A stretch of DNA of 64,000 bases from contig NC_004722.1 in assembly GCF_000007825.1 (NCBI RefSeq), positions 970,501-1,034,500 on the forward strand, given 5' to 3'. Below are positions 1 to 7,840 of the stretch, in pieces. The position numbers were made by a program, and so were the translations under genes. Numbering within the stretch: the first letter of the stretch is position 1; each line of letters opens with the position of its first letter. The notes below the pieces were generated by a model. It did not search any database, was not told the DNA's origin, and saw only the letters and a list, made by a program, of their open reading frames with translations. The DNA is from Bacillus cereus ATCC 14579. Lineage in GTDB: Bacteria > Bacillota > Bacilli > Bacillales > Bacillaceae_G.

Positions 1-786
1 ATATAAAGTTGATTTTTTTAACTCTATCAAAAGATTAAATTCAATAATCTATTAACTAGCTTATCGAAAAATTTATTGATTTAAAGATACAACACTATAT
101 GTATTAGTTATATGGGATAAGATCTCCCAAAATTCCTTTTCTAATATATATATCTTCTAATCGTTGTTGGACTTCAATTGTCTAAATATTTTATTTAGCA
201 ATTTATATTAGTTAATAATTAGAATTTTTAGAATTAAAATTCCGTGATATTGTTAAGAAAATAATTATTATTATGATATTTCGATGTAATTGCTGCTAAT
301 GCTTTATCTTCAGGGGGAAATATAAGGTTTTCGTTACCATAATACTAATAACAACCTAACAAATTGAATAGTTACCAGAAAATACTAAATTTTGTCCCTC
401 AGCAATTTACAGTATAATACACTTTTAGAAAAAATGGAATATTTAAATATTTTTTATTAATAATAATACGAATCGTCAGAATACTTATAATTATTGTATG
501 GATTAAAGATAACTCATCTGTGGTGATCTTTATTCATTTTTTCTAGAGTTTATATTAACTTAGAAAACTTTGTAACAGAATCATATATAAGAGCAAATAT
601 GATACAAGCAATATCATAAGTTTTTTATTTTTTTACAGTAACCATTTCTCAGCTAATCTCCACTATTGATTCGCAATATTCTGTTATTTTTTTATCAATT
701 TACAATTGCAGGTTGAACTATTATATAATATACAGAATAATGGTAATATTCAGGTGAATAGAAGTGTTTGAGGAGGACGTAGTGAT
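1..786. other. AT-rich stretch without a recognisable gene
   Basis: This stretch is very AT-rich and has stops in all frames. I see no open frame with a ribosome binding site, no strong terminator and no RNA gene. The last 80 bases must hold the promoter and Shine-Dalgarno region of the rap gene that follows; an AGGAGG lies at about 771-776. Confidence 0.6.
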
Positions 787-1896
787 ATGAGCACAAATAT
801 TTTAATGCATGAAGCAGTTATGCAACAACTTAATGATTTTTATCAAATGATGTTGTCGCAGCAAATTATAAAAGCAATTGAATTAAAGAAAGAAATAGAT
901 GAAAAAATTGAACAGATTAAACATGCAGAAGAAAAAGAAAATCAAAATTTATTATTATATTATTCTTTACTAGACCTAAAATATAGAATGCTAACTGATC
1001 GAGTGAGTATTCGAAAAGATAGTTTTGAAGCAATTGATACAATTGATGAATCGACAGATACACTCACAGCTTATTACTATCATTCTTTTAAAGCAGAACA
1101 TGCTTTAATGTTTAGTAACTATAATGAAGCCAGAAGGCAATATGAAGAAGCTGAGAGTTTATTAGAACATATTTCTGACGAACTAGAGCATGCAGAGTTT
1201 TATCAAAAATATGCGGTGTTAAATCATCATATGTCTAGTATGTTAATATCTATTGAATACGCAAATAAAGCGAAAGAAATCTTTGAAAGGCATGCTGGAT
1301 ATGAGGTGAAAGTTGCTTCTTGTGAAAACACACTAGGGACAGCTTGTATATTCTTAAAGCAATTTGAAAAAGCGGAAGAACATTTGAATCGTTCCATTGA
1401 CCTGTTGCAAAAACATAATGTAGAAAAATTAATTTTAGTAGTAAGGCATAATTTAGGATTATTATATGCAACTCAAAACTTATCTACATTAGCGATTCGT
1501 CATTTATCAGAAGTGACAGAGAAGAATCCTGTCCATTTTAAAGCATTGTTCTTACAAGCACGTGAACACTACAAGCTAAGAGAAACAATTATTGCAAAAG
1601 AACTTATTGAAAAAGGATTAGCAGTTTGTATAGAATTAGGAAATGAAGAGTATGTATATCATTTCAATATTTTACGTTCTCTTAATGAAGATGAAGCAAT
1701 TGAACTCTTAGAAGAAGAAGTGAAAAAAGGTATTTCTTACTTTGAAACGCAGGATTTATGGGATTTCGTAGAAGAATATGCAGAAGTATTAGCAGTTCGC
1801 TTCCGCAAATTGAATAAGCATGAAAAAGTTAGTGATTATTTCGATGTATGTTACGAAGCGAAACAAAAATTACTAAGCAAAGGGGCGTTAAAATAA
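787..1896 (+). CDS. Rap-family response regulator aspartate phosphatase (first copy)
   Basis: This is a 369-residue TPR protein of the Rap family. Rap proteins dephosphorylate Spo0F-like response regulators or bind DNA-binding regulators, and are switched off by a cognate Phr peptide. The N-terminal part (about 1-70) matches the Rap 3-helix bundle, and the rest is made of helical TPR repeats (for example around residues 95-130 and 180-250). Length is typical for the family. An AGGAGG precedes the ATG. The stop overlaps the start of a phr-like gene (TAATG), the classic rap-phr layout. A clear paralogue lies at 36624-37736; both share stretches such as NLGLLYATQNLSTLAIRHL/NLGWMYSTQNLSALAIRYL and end in KGALK. 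The regulated target cannot be read from the sequence. Confidence 0.88.
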   Translation: MSTNILMHEAVMQQLNDFYQMMLSQQIIKAIELKKEIDEKIEQIKHAEEKENQNLLLYYSLLDLKYRMLTDRVSIRKDSFEAIDTIDESTDTLTAYYYHSFKAEHALMFSNYNEARRQYEEAESLLEHISDELEHAEFYQKYAVLNHHMSSMLISIEYANKAKEIFERHAGYEVKVASCENTLGTACIFLKQFEKAEEHLNRSIDLLQKHNVEKLILVVRHNLGLLYATQNLSTLAIRHLSEVTEKNPVHFKALFLQAREHYKLRETIIAKELIEKGLAVCIELGNEEYVYHFNILRSLNEDEAIELLEEEVKKGISYFETQDLWDFVEEYAEVLAVRFRKLNKHEKVSDYFDVCYEAKQKLLSKGALK

Positions 1897-2024
1897 TGAA
1901 GAAGCTTGTATTAGCGACGTTAGGATTAGTGATAGCATTATCATTTAGTAACAATACAGGTGATACACAACATGCTCTAAAAAAGGAAGAAATTATACAA
2001 TATTCACATGCTGATCATTTTTAA
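1896..2024 (+). CDS. Phr-type signalling pre-peptide
   Basis: A 42-residue ORF starts inside the stop codon of the upstream rap gene. It has a Lys-Lys N-terminus and a hydrophobic export segment (about residues 4-17). The hydrophilic tail ends in QYSHADHF, where the mature inhibitory peptide of Phr proteins is normally found. By family knowledge it would be secreted, trimmed, taken up by Opp and would inhibit the adjacent Rap. The exact mature peptide is inference; YSHADHF, SHADHF or HADHF are the obvious candidates. It is too short for a standard ORF scan. A strong terminator follows directly. Confidence 0.82.
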   Translation: MKKLVLATLGLVIALSFSNNTGDTQHALKKEEIIQYSHADHF

Positions 2025-2029
2025 TATCT

Positions 2030-2071
2030 CATTAACAAAGGGACTCCAATTATGGAGTCCCTTTGTTAATG
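2030..2071 (+). terminator. Intrinsic terminator after rap-phr
   Basis: The arms CATTAACAAAGGGACTCC and GGAGTCCCTTTGTTAATG are perfectly complementary around a 6-base loop, immediately after the phr stop. Confidence 0.85.
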
Positions 2072-2292
2072 GGATATTGCTTTAGTTTATCTAATTGTAA
2101 TAATGCTTGTAAAAAGTGTAGATATTTTCTAAATTTGCAGAGGTAATTATTTGTTAATCTTTTAAAACATTGGCTTAGTAATACCGAGGGTTATTATAGA
2201 TATATTAATCATGTAATTTGTCCATATCAAAATGAACGTTTTTTGCATTTAATATATTGTAAATATATTTTATTTTGGAAGGATGTGATTAT

Positions 2293-2682
2293 ATGGCTCA
2301 TAAATCTACTGGAGTGTTTCGAGTTCCAGTCTCTGAAAATGGGATTATTCCAACTGCTCTCAACATTATGTTAAACAATGATTCACGTTGCCATACTAGT
2401 AATGTAACGGTAACTGTTAAGAGAAGTCGAAACACTTTTTTTCCAACTCAAAATGAATTAGTTGAAATCTCTCGTACTTTTGTTTCTTTAGAACCAAACA
2501 GAACAACTAAGATTGTGTTATTTACTCCAGAATTCCAAGTAGAAGATTTCCTTGATGTCATCATTAGTGGAAATAGAGAGGATGTTAAGGATGTTCTTGT
2601 ATATTCTTTCTTAGCAGATTCAGTAGGTCATAATCTGCCATCTACTGTTTTCAGAAATGCAGAATACACTTTTGCTTGCTGA
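2293..2682 (+). CDS. Unknown beta-rich protein, similar to the 10446-10859 product
   Basis: A 129-residue protein without a signal peptide or membrane segment. I chose the ATG at 2293 (Met-Ala-His-Lys) because GGAAGG lies about 10 bases upstream; an in-frame ATG at 2275 overlaps that site. Alternating hydrophobic and polar residues and motifs such as STGV, VTVTVKR and LEPNRTTKIVLF suggest a beta-sandwich. The protein at 10446-10859 shows a comparable order (STGV, VTVEMFDW, LPPNRYVTF), so the two may be distant paralogues. No enzyme motif is visible and I do not recognise the function. A structural or surface role would be speculation. Confidence 0.75.
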   Translation: MAHKSTGVFRVPVSENGIIPTALNIMLNNDSRCHTSNVTVTVKRSRNTFFPTQNELVEISRTFVSLEPNRTTKIVLFTPEFQVEDFLDVIISGNREDVKDVLVYSFLADSVGHNLPSTVFRNAEYTFAC

Positions 2683-2889
2683 CACAGTGATGATGTATTC
2701 TTTACTGTCGTATATCTGAATTGAAATGTTGCAAACAGCACTTCAAGGCATATAATCTATCGGTGAAAGATCATTCGGCAGAGGAGCGGTAGTTGGTGAA
2801 AGAAGTTTAGGATATTCAGATGCAGGTGCACATGCGCTTGGGGTACCTTTACGGAGATTTCGGGTAGTTTGAAATAGAAATTAGAAGAT

Positions 2890-2919
2890 CCCTTCTACCT
2901 TAAGGTGGAGGGGGTTTTT
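2890..2919 (+). terminator. Terminator-like hairpin
   Basis: CCCTTCTACC pairs with GGTGGAGGGG around TTAA and is followed by a T-run. It probably belongs to whatever gene left the relic at 2766-2870. Confidence 0.6.
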
Positions 2920-3038
2920 AATATTATTTTTTGATATATATTGCTAAATATGTTCCCATAATTCATTCTATTGTATTGAGAATAATGTCATCTACATCAA
3001 AAAACGGTTTATAAAAGGAACTAGTATTTGAAGAAGTT

Positions 3039-3082
3039 CCACCTCAAACATACTCCTATGCATATAAGTATGTTTGAGGTGG
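3039..3082. repeat. Orphan 16-bp perfect inverted repeat
   Basis: The arms CCACCTCAAACATACT and AGTATGTTTGAGGTGG are fully complementary around a 12-base loop. A second, shorter pairing (GGAAC/GTTCC) lies just to the left (3018-3039). No gene ends here on the + strand. It could be a terminator left over from a lost gene or a small mobile hairpin. Confidence 0.7.
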
Positions 3083-3186
3083 ATTTATTAAAGAATTTTA
3101 TATATAGCATGAATGAAAATGAGATAAATAAAACAATGCTTCTCAGTATGTTCTTAAGAATTAATTGAGCAGGTCCTTGTAAAAAT

Positions 3187-3222
3187 AAAGAAAAGACACC
3201 AAAAGGTGCCTTTCGCCGACTT
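3187..3222 (-). terminator. Terminator-like repeat, copy A
   Basis: GACACC-AAAA-GGTGCC followed by TTTCGCCGACTT. On the minus strand it gives GGCACC/GGTGTC plus T-run, suited to end the PlcR-like gene. Related copies lie at 4334-4370, 4911-4947 and 9808-9849. Confidence 0.65.
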
Positions 3223-3303
3223 AAATTAATTTTAATATTATCGATCTAAGTTTAAAAGCTATAAGAATTTTTTCTGTAGGATTTGTAAGTAGTTTTTACG
3301 AAA

Positions 3304-4197
3304 TTATGAGTGTTTTTTATTTTGTAATTCAATAAGTTCATCTGGTAGCATTTTTGTATAATATTCTTTTTCTGTTAGTTCAAATATAAATAATGCTTTT
3401 TTCCAGTTATAAATAACATCTTCTACATTATGTTGTTTCATTTTTAATAAACACTGACCTTTTAAATAGAATAGTTCACCTAGTAAGTATAAAGTATTTA
3501 GATTAATTGCTAATTTGATACCCTTATCAATATACTTTATTGCCTCTTCATGTTGATATGTGAAGTCGAAACATTTTGCTAAATTTAACATGAGTTTTAA
3601 TTTAATTTCTTTATCTCTAGGAAAATCTAATTTATTAAAATTAGTTAAACATCTTTTGAATATATTAATACTTTTTTCATATTCTTTATTTTCTGCATAA
3701 AATATAGCCATTGTTTGCATAATATCTATTTCTCTTTCTGATAAAAAATCAGAATTAGTTAAAGTCAGTTTTAATGCATTATTTAAAAAATCTAAAGCAG
3801 TTTTTATTGATTTATCCACCATAAATATAGCAATTGCTTCATGCCACATTAGAAATTGTTTCTCATCTTTTGTTTGAAAATTATTTAAGTTTTTCTCTTT
3901 TTTTACTATTTCATAAAGTTCTTTATATTGTTTTTGCTTTAAGCAATCTTTTATTACGTATTTTACGTTTTCTACATATTTTAATCTTTTGTTTTGAGTT
4001 AGTGCAAATATGTTATTCGGATCAATACCAAGTCTTTCTGATAATTGATATAACAATATACTAGATGGATAAATCATACCTTTTTCAATCTTGCTAATTT
4101 GACTTTGTGAACATATTCCATGACATAATTCGGATTGTGATATATTTTTTTTAATTCTAAGTTCTTTAATGGTAATACCCAAATCGTTAAATTCCAT
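3304..4197 (-). CDS. PlcR-like HTH-TPR transcriptional regulator
   Basis: A 297-residue protein with an XRE-type helix-turn-helix at about residues 8-62 (including SQSELCHGICSQSQISKIEKG), followed by helical TPR-type repeats up to the end. This is the layout and length of PlcR, NprR and relatives in the RRNPP family, which bind secreted peptides through the TPR part. PlcR itself is about 285 residues. Sequence similarity to PlcR is clear in the HTH but moderate overall, so it is a paralogue. No small papR-like ORF follows on the minus strand (no ATG between 3180 and 3303), so the peptide partner is unknown or encoded elsewhere. The secreted protein at 4566 is divergent to it and could be a target; that is inference. 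Confidence 0.85.
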   Translation of the reverse strand: MEFNDLGITIKELRIKKNISQSELCHGICSQSQISKIEKGMIYPSSILLYQLSERLGIDPNNIFALTQNKRLKYVENVKYVIKDCLKQKQYKELYEIVKKEKNLNNFQTKDEKQFLMWHEAIAIFMVDKSIKTALDFLNNALKLTLTNSDFLSEREIDIMQTMAIFYAENKEYEKSINIFKRCLTNFNKLDFPRDKEIKLKLMLNLAKCFDFTYQHEEAIKYIDKGIKLAINLNTLYLLGELFYLKGQCLLKMKQHNVEDVIYNWKKALFIFELTEKEYYTKMLPDELIELQNKKHS

Positions 4198-4565
4198 TTT
4201 GCCACCTACTATTTAGCACTTTATTAATATAAGAACATTCTCTAACCTTAATGTAATGTAAAATTAATATAGTTGCAATTATTGTTTTAAAGGGCTTATC
4301 GTTTCTATAAGATGGTGAGATTTTTTTATGTACAAAAAAGACACCCTAAGGTGCCTTACGCCGACTTGGACCACATTCGTTTAATATAAACCTATCTGTA
4401 TTTTCACATGCTTCTCTAATTCCTCTATTTTCCATTTGATAAAATAAAATCCTAATATTACTAATAATTAAATAAATATTTCTGCATATTCAAGATATTT
4501 ACATAAATTACAAAAGTGATACATTTAAGTTGTAATCTATAAAAACTATTAAAGGGGGATTTATT
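4198..4565. other. Divergent intergenic region with terminator-like repeat, copy B (4334-4370)
   Basis: This region separates the PlcR-like gene (minus) from the small secreted protein (plus). It carries one repeat copy, GACACC-CTAA-GGTGCC then TTACGCCGACTTGG, which here lies far from any gene end. The promoters of both genes should lie here; I could not fix a PlcR box with confidence. Confidence 0.5.
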
Positions 4566-4847
4566 ATGTTCAAGAAATTAGTAGTAGGAGCGTTAGCAAC
4601 AGGTATTGCATTAACAGGAGGAATGGGTGCAGCTTCAGCTGATACACAAAAAGCTGTGAGCTCTCCGAAGCAAGCAGCCTGCTCCATTCCTTATGAGTAT
4701 TCTAATGGTAAATTCAAAAGAACTCTTTATTACTCAAATGGAGTATATGCTAATAGTTTTAATGAAAATGTTTGTGGCGGGACGATTACGTGGTATTTAA
4801 AACATGTTCAACATGGAGTTGCTTTTTACGAAGGTAATTTAAAATAG
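4566..4847 (+). CDS. Small secreted protein with signal peptide
   Basis: A 93-residue protein with a typical Sec signal peptide: FKK, hydrophobic core, then a likely cleavage after ASA near residues 23-25. The mature part is about 68 residues with two cysteines (in QAACSIP and ENVCGG) that could form a disulphide, and aromatic-rich strands (LYYSNGVYANSF, ITWYLKHVQHG). It starts after AAAGGGGGA. Function is not recognised; a small secreted factor is all that can be said. A terminator follows. Confidence 0.82.
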   Translation: MFKKLVVGALATGIALTGGMGAASADTQKAVSSPKQAACSIPYEYSNGKFKRTLYYSNGVYANSFNENVCGGTITWYLKHVQHGVAFYEGNLK

Positions 4848-4857
4848 TAGATTTTTT

Positions 4858-4890
4858 GAACCTCATTTATTGAGGTTCTTTTATTTTTAG
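4858..4890 (+). terminator. Terminator after the small secreted protein
   Basis: GAACCTC-N6-GAGGTTC followed by TTTTATTTTT, just past the stop. Confidence 0.85.
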
Positions 4891-4910
4891 TTTTTAAACT
4901 GATTCTCTAT

Positions 4911-4947
4911 AAAAAAGACACCCTAAGGTGCCTTTTTGCGATTTGAT
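4911..4947. repeat. Terminator-like repeat, copy C
   Basis: GACACC-CTAA-GGTGCC then TTTTTGCGATTTGAT, the third copy in 1.7 kb. It sits just beyond another terminator. Confidence 0.65.
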
Positions 4948-5044
4948 CCATTGTAATATGGTATTGAATGTCAGTCCGATTATTATTTTACTATGTTAAG
5001 TAGTTTCGATTATTGAGAAAAAATACAACTCATTGTTTGAATGC

Positions 5045-5075
5045 AAAAAAGCCCTAGGGGGACTAGGACTTTTTG
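5045..5075. terminator. Bidirectional terminator-like hairpin
   Basis: AAAAAAGCCCTAG pairs with CTAGGACTTTTT around a G-rich loop. No gene ends close by on either strand. Confidence 0.55.
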
Positions 5076-5176
5076 CTAGAATGAATAAGATTTAAAAAAG
5101 GACTTATATAACGTAACATATGAATGTTTCGTAAATGTATCAAAAAAATGAACAAAATAGTTATTTTAAATAAAAA

Positions 5177-5204
5177 AAGCTCCGCGATAAAAGCTGCGGA
5201 GCTT
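5177..5204. terminator. Terminator-like hairpin
   Basis: AAGCTCCGC and GCGGAGCTT are complementary around an AT-rich loop and the hairpin has A-runs on its left side. It could end a minus-strand transcript. Confidence 0.55.
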
Positions 5205-5273
5205 CATAAGGTCGAGTTATGTCGTACTCACAAGGGATTTTAACATGAATGTTGTGGTAAAAATACCGGTAAA

Positions 5274-5315
5274 TTTATCCTATAACCCCCCCGCTGATTA
5301 GAGTTTCACTTCATT
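5274..5315 (+). repeat. Internally deleted bcr1 relic
   Basis: It begins TTTATCC and ends CCCCCCGCTGATTAGAGTTT-CACTTCAT, matching the two ends of the bcr1 elements at 32490 and 42870 with the middle missing. Confidence 0.5.
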
Positions 5316-5338
5316 CGAAGGAATTTATGTTTTATAAA

Positions 5339-5503
5339 TTAGATTATGATAGTTGATATTTTCCATATTGACCAGAAAAGAACTAAAAATTCTAGTGAAA
5401 TTCCAAGTGTTCGTTTCCTAGTTTTTTGAAATTCTTTTATTAAATAGCCAACAGCACTAATTGCTATAAGAATGAAAAGAATAAGTTCGAGTGTAACTGG
5501 CAT
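5339..5503 (-). CDS. Small membrane protein (54 aa)
   Basis: An ORF of 54 residues on the minus strand starts with MPVTLELILFILIAISAVGY, a clear membrane segment. A basic stretch (KEFQKTRKRT) follows, then a second hydrophobic segment (LEFLVLFWSIWKISTIII). AGGAG lies eight bases upstream of the ATG, which supports translation. No family is recognised. Two membrane segments joined by a charged loop suggest a small integral membrane protein. Confidence 0.65.
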   Translation of the reverse strand: MPVTLELILFILIAISAVGYLIKEFQKTRKRTLGISLEFLVLFWSIWKISTIII

Positions 5504-5603
5504 TTTATCTACTCCTAATACATTAATTTGTTATATAAAGATTATAAGATATTTTTGTGATTAGTAGTGAAAAATTCAATAGAATTATCTCTAAATGGAG
5601 TAA

Positions 5604-5738
5604 ATGTTTCAACGGACCAATCAAATGTCAATACAACAAGTGTTATACAATATACGCATGGAGAGCCGTGGGGCTGAAGAAATATTGAAGTATAAAGAGT
5701 TGTTAGATCGAAGGATGATTACCGAAGAAGAGTTCTAA
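5604..5738 (+). pseudogene. SHOCT-domain small protein, probably truncated
   Basis: A 44-codon frame ends in EEILKYKELLDRRMITEEEF, the hallmark of the SHOCT domain (LKKYKELLDxGxITEEEF), but it stops immediately where the usual Lys-rich end should follow. The upstream half has no recognisable domain and the ribosome site (GGAG three bases before the ATG) is poorly placed. SHOCT domains are usually C-terminal modules on larger proteins, so this looks like the remaining tail of a decayed gene. Confidence 0.55.
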
Positions 5739-5771
5739 GTGAAGAAAAAGTAACTAATAAGTATATAGATG

Positions 5772-5796
5772 AAACGCTCAGATGAGCGTTTTTTTA
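5772..5796 (+). terminator. Terminator after the SHOCT relic
   Basis: AACGCTCA-GA-TGAGCGTT followed by TTTTTATTT. Confidence 0.8.
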
Positions 5797-5980
5797 TTTA
5801 TATATTCGCAAGTAAAATAACATAATATCACTATGAATCCTTATAACAATATGAATTTTTGCATATTTTTAAATTCAATATATCCCTCAAAAACTTTTAA
5901 TTGTATAATATATTTTGTCATATTTTTAGATTTTTCGACATAAACCAACAAAAATAGAGAACGTATTGGGAGAAGACATT

Positions 5981-7714
5981 ATGTATACAAAACTATTAAA
6001 ATCAATTACATCATTATCACTGATTGGTGGTGCGTTGTTATATACAAATGGCAGTGGTGTGAAGGCTGCTGAAGTGGGTGTTTTTTCTGATGTGCCGACA
6101 TCACATTGGTCATATCCTGCGATTAAAGATTTAGCGAGTAAAAATATTATTTCCGGTTATGGGAATGGGATATTTGGTTTTGGAGATGTTGCGACAAGGG
6201 AGCAAGTTGCGGCTTTAATTTATCGAGTGTTAGTACCGAATAAACAAGGCGGTTCGTTTAGTAATGATGGAACTCGTTACGTATTAAAGGATGGGTCTAC
6301 GTTTAAAAATCCTTACGGTGATATTAATCAAAGTTCTACAATGTTTCCAGAAGAGGTATTAACTTTAACGAATTTAGGAGTTTTTAAAGGTGATGAAAAT
6401 GGCCAATTTAGACCGAAAGCTTCTGTGAGTCGTGCGGAAATGGCACAAATTCTTACAAATGCTTTCCATCTTGCGGCAAAACAAAAACATACCTTTAAGG
6501 ATGTTCCAAATCCATTTTGGGCAGAAAACGCAATTAGTGCAGTGCAGTCAAATGGAATCGCAGATGGCACAGGGAACGGGAATTTTGAACCGTATGGCAC
6601 AGTAACACGTGAACAGTATGCGCAGTTTTTATATAAAACTTTAAAATATAAAAATGCCGATGTGAAAGATACAGGAGATGCTGCATTATTAACAGCGTTT
6701 AAAGAGGAAGTACAAAAGCGTATTAATACATACGAGACAAATATTACACTTCCATATAAAACGAAAAACAATAATACAAACGAAGTGATGAATACACTTT
6801 TTAACGCATATAAAGAAGTTGCAAGTAAAAATGAGTATACAAATAATAATAGATCGAATGTTTCATATGGACTTTCTGGATCACCTGGAAATTATACATT
6901 TACGCTTAAGATTACATATCGTGAAACGAAAGAACAGACGGAATATGTCATGAAACAAGCGAAAGCAATCGTTTCTTCTATTACTCAAGTTGGAATGGAT
7001 GATCACGAAAAAGTGAAGGCGATTCATGATTACGTAGTAAAACATGTTTCTTATGATACGTCTTATAAAGCTTACACAGCATATGAAGCACTTGTAAATC
7101 GTTCTGCGGTTTGCCAAGGTTACGCACTATTAACGTATCAATTATTAAAAGAAGCAGGAATTGAAAATCATTTCGTGACAGGAACTGGGGACGGACAACC
7201 TCATGCTTGGAATTTAGTGAAAATCGAAAACAAATGGTATCATCTTGATACAACATTTGATGATCCGGTTCCAGATGAGCAGGGCCGCGTAACGTATTCG
7301 TATTTCAATTTATCAGATGAACAAATCGCAAGAAATCATGAGTGGAACCGCGGAGACTACCCGCAAGCTACAACGAATTATTATAGTACACTGACAAACA
7401 AAATTGCGGCAGGTAGTACGAAAACGCCTGCATATCAACAAATATTAAAAGATACAAAGTTAAACTATTTAGGAAATGAATATATCGCAAATAACTATAC
7501 CGAATTAAAAAATAAAATGCAGCAACGCTATAGTGCAAAACCAGAGAAAATTGAAGTGCTATACAAGCAATCAATGAATGGTGCACTGCAAGATGTGAAA
7601 AAGGCAATTGGTGAAATCGATTATCCGCAAGGGGCAAATCGAGTTTCTTATAAAGCGGAGCCTTACAATGCGAAAGAAGGGTATTCTTTAGTAACAATTA
7701 CGTTTACGTATTAA
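5981..7714 (+). CDS. S-layer-homology (SLH) surface protein with transglutaminase-like domain
   Basis: A 577-residue exported protein. I start it at 5981 (Met-Tyr-Thr-Lys), with GGGAGAAG just upstream. Residues 1-30 are a signal peptide. Three SLH repeats follow (about 35-85, 110-160, 165-220; e.g. FSDVPTSHWSYPAIKDLASK and FKDVPNPFWAENAISAVQSN), which anchor proteins to pyruvylated cell-wall polysaccharide in this group. A transglutaminase-like domain lies at about 340-440. Its Cys-His-Asp triad is visible as SAVCQGYA, GQPHAWN and YHLDTTFDDP. The role is probably wall-associated; it may act as a protease or cross-linking enzyme. The C-terminal 110 residues show no known domain. A terminator follows. 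Confidence 0.9.
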   Translation: MYTKLLKSITSLSLIGGALLYTNGSGVKAAEVGVFSDVPTSHWSYPAIKDLASKNIISGYGNGIFGFGDVATREQVAALIYRVLVPNKQGGSFSNDGTRYVLKDGSTFKNPYGDINQSSTMFPEEVLTLTNLGVFKGDENGQFRPKASVSRAEMAQILTNAFHLAAKQKHTFKDVPNPFWAENAISAVQSNGIADGTGNGNFEPYGTVTREQYAQFLYKTLKYKNADVKDTGDAALLTAFKEEVQKRINTYETNITLPYKTKNNNTNEVMNTLFNAYKEVASKNEYTNNNRSNVSYGLSGSPGNYTFTLKITYRETKEQTEYVMKQAKAIVSSITQVGMDDHEKVKAIHDYVVKHVSYDTSYKAYTAYEALVNRSAVCQGYALLTYQLLKEAGIENHFVTGTGDGQPHAWNLVKIENKWYHLDTTFDDPVPDEQGRVTYSYFNLSDEQIARNHEWNRGDYPQATTNYYSTLTNKIAAGSTKTPAYQQILKDTKLNYLGNEYIANNYTELKNKMQQRYSAKPEKIEVLYKQSMNGALQDVKKAIGEIDYPQGANRVSYKAEPYNAKEGYSLVTITFTY

Positions 7715-7721
7715 GAATGAG

Positions 7722-7752
7722 AAAAAGCATCTGTTTCAGATGCTTTTTTTTT
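7722..7752 (+). terminator. Terminator after the SLH protein
   Basis: AAAAAGCATCTG and CAGATGCTTTTT pair around a short loop and a T-run follows. Confidence 0.85.
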
Positions 7753-7840
7753 ATTGTATTGATTCGACAAAATATGACAGGGGAAAGCGAATTGGTCTGT
7801 TATGATAATTTTTGAAATTTTACATTTTGGAGGATTAATC

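Larger units (their letters stand above)
2683..3303. other. Intergenic region with a gene relic and hairpins
   Basis: Around 2766-2870 one + frame reads as protein-like (IGERSFGRGAVVGERSLGY and onward) but lacks a start and has a stop directly upstream, so it looks like a relic of unknown origin. The region also holds a terminator-like hairpin near 2890, a long perfect inverted repeat at 3039-3082 and one copy of the terminator-like repeat at 3187-3222. No intact gene is seen. Confidence 0.5.
5504..5980. other. Intergenic region with a SHOCT-domain relic
   Basis: Besides the short ORF at 5604-5738 and a terminator at 5772-5796, this AT-rich region holds only the upstream region of the SLH protein gene. 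No other coding sequence is seen. Confidence 0.5.

Noticed and set aside
3030..3090. PlcR box near the PlcR-like gene
   Set aside because: The TATGCATATAAGTATG segment in the hairpin does not fit TATGNANNNNTNCATA.
6328..6771. 147-codon minus-strand ORF inside the SLH gene
   Set aside because: Antisense shadow; the + strand frame has full domains and a signal peptide.
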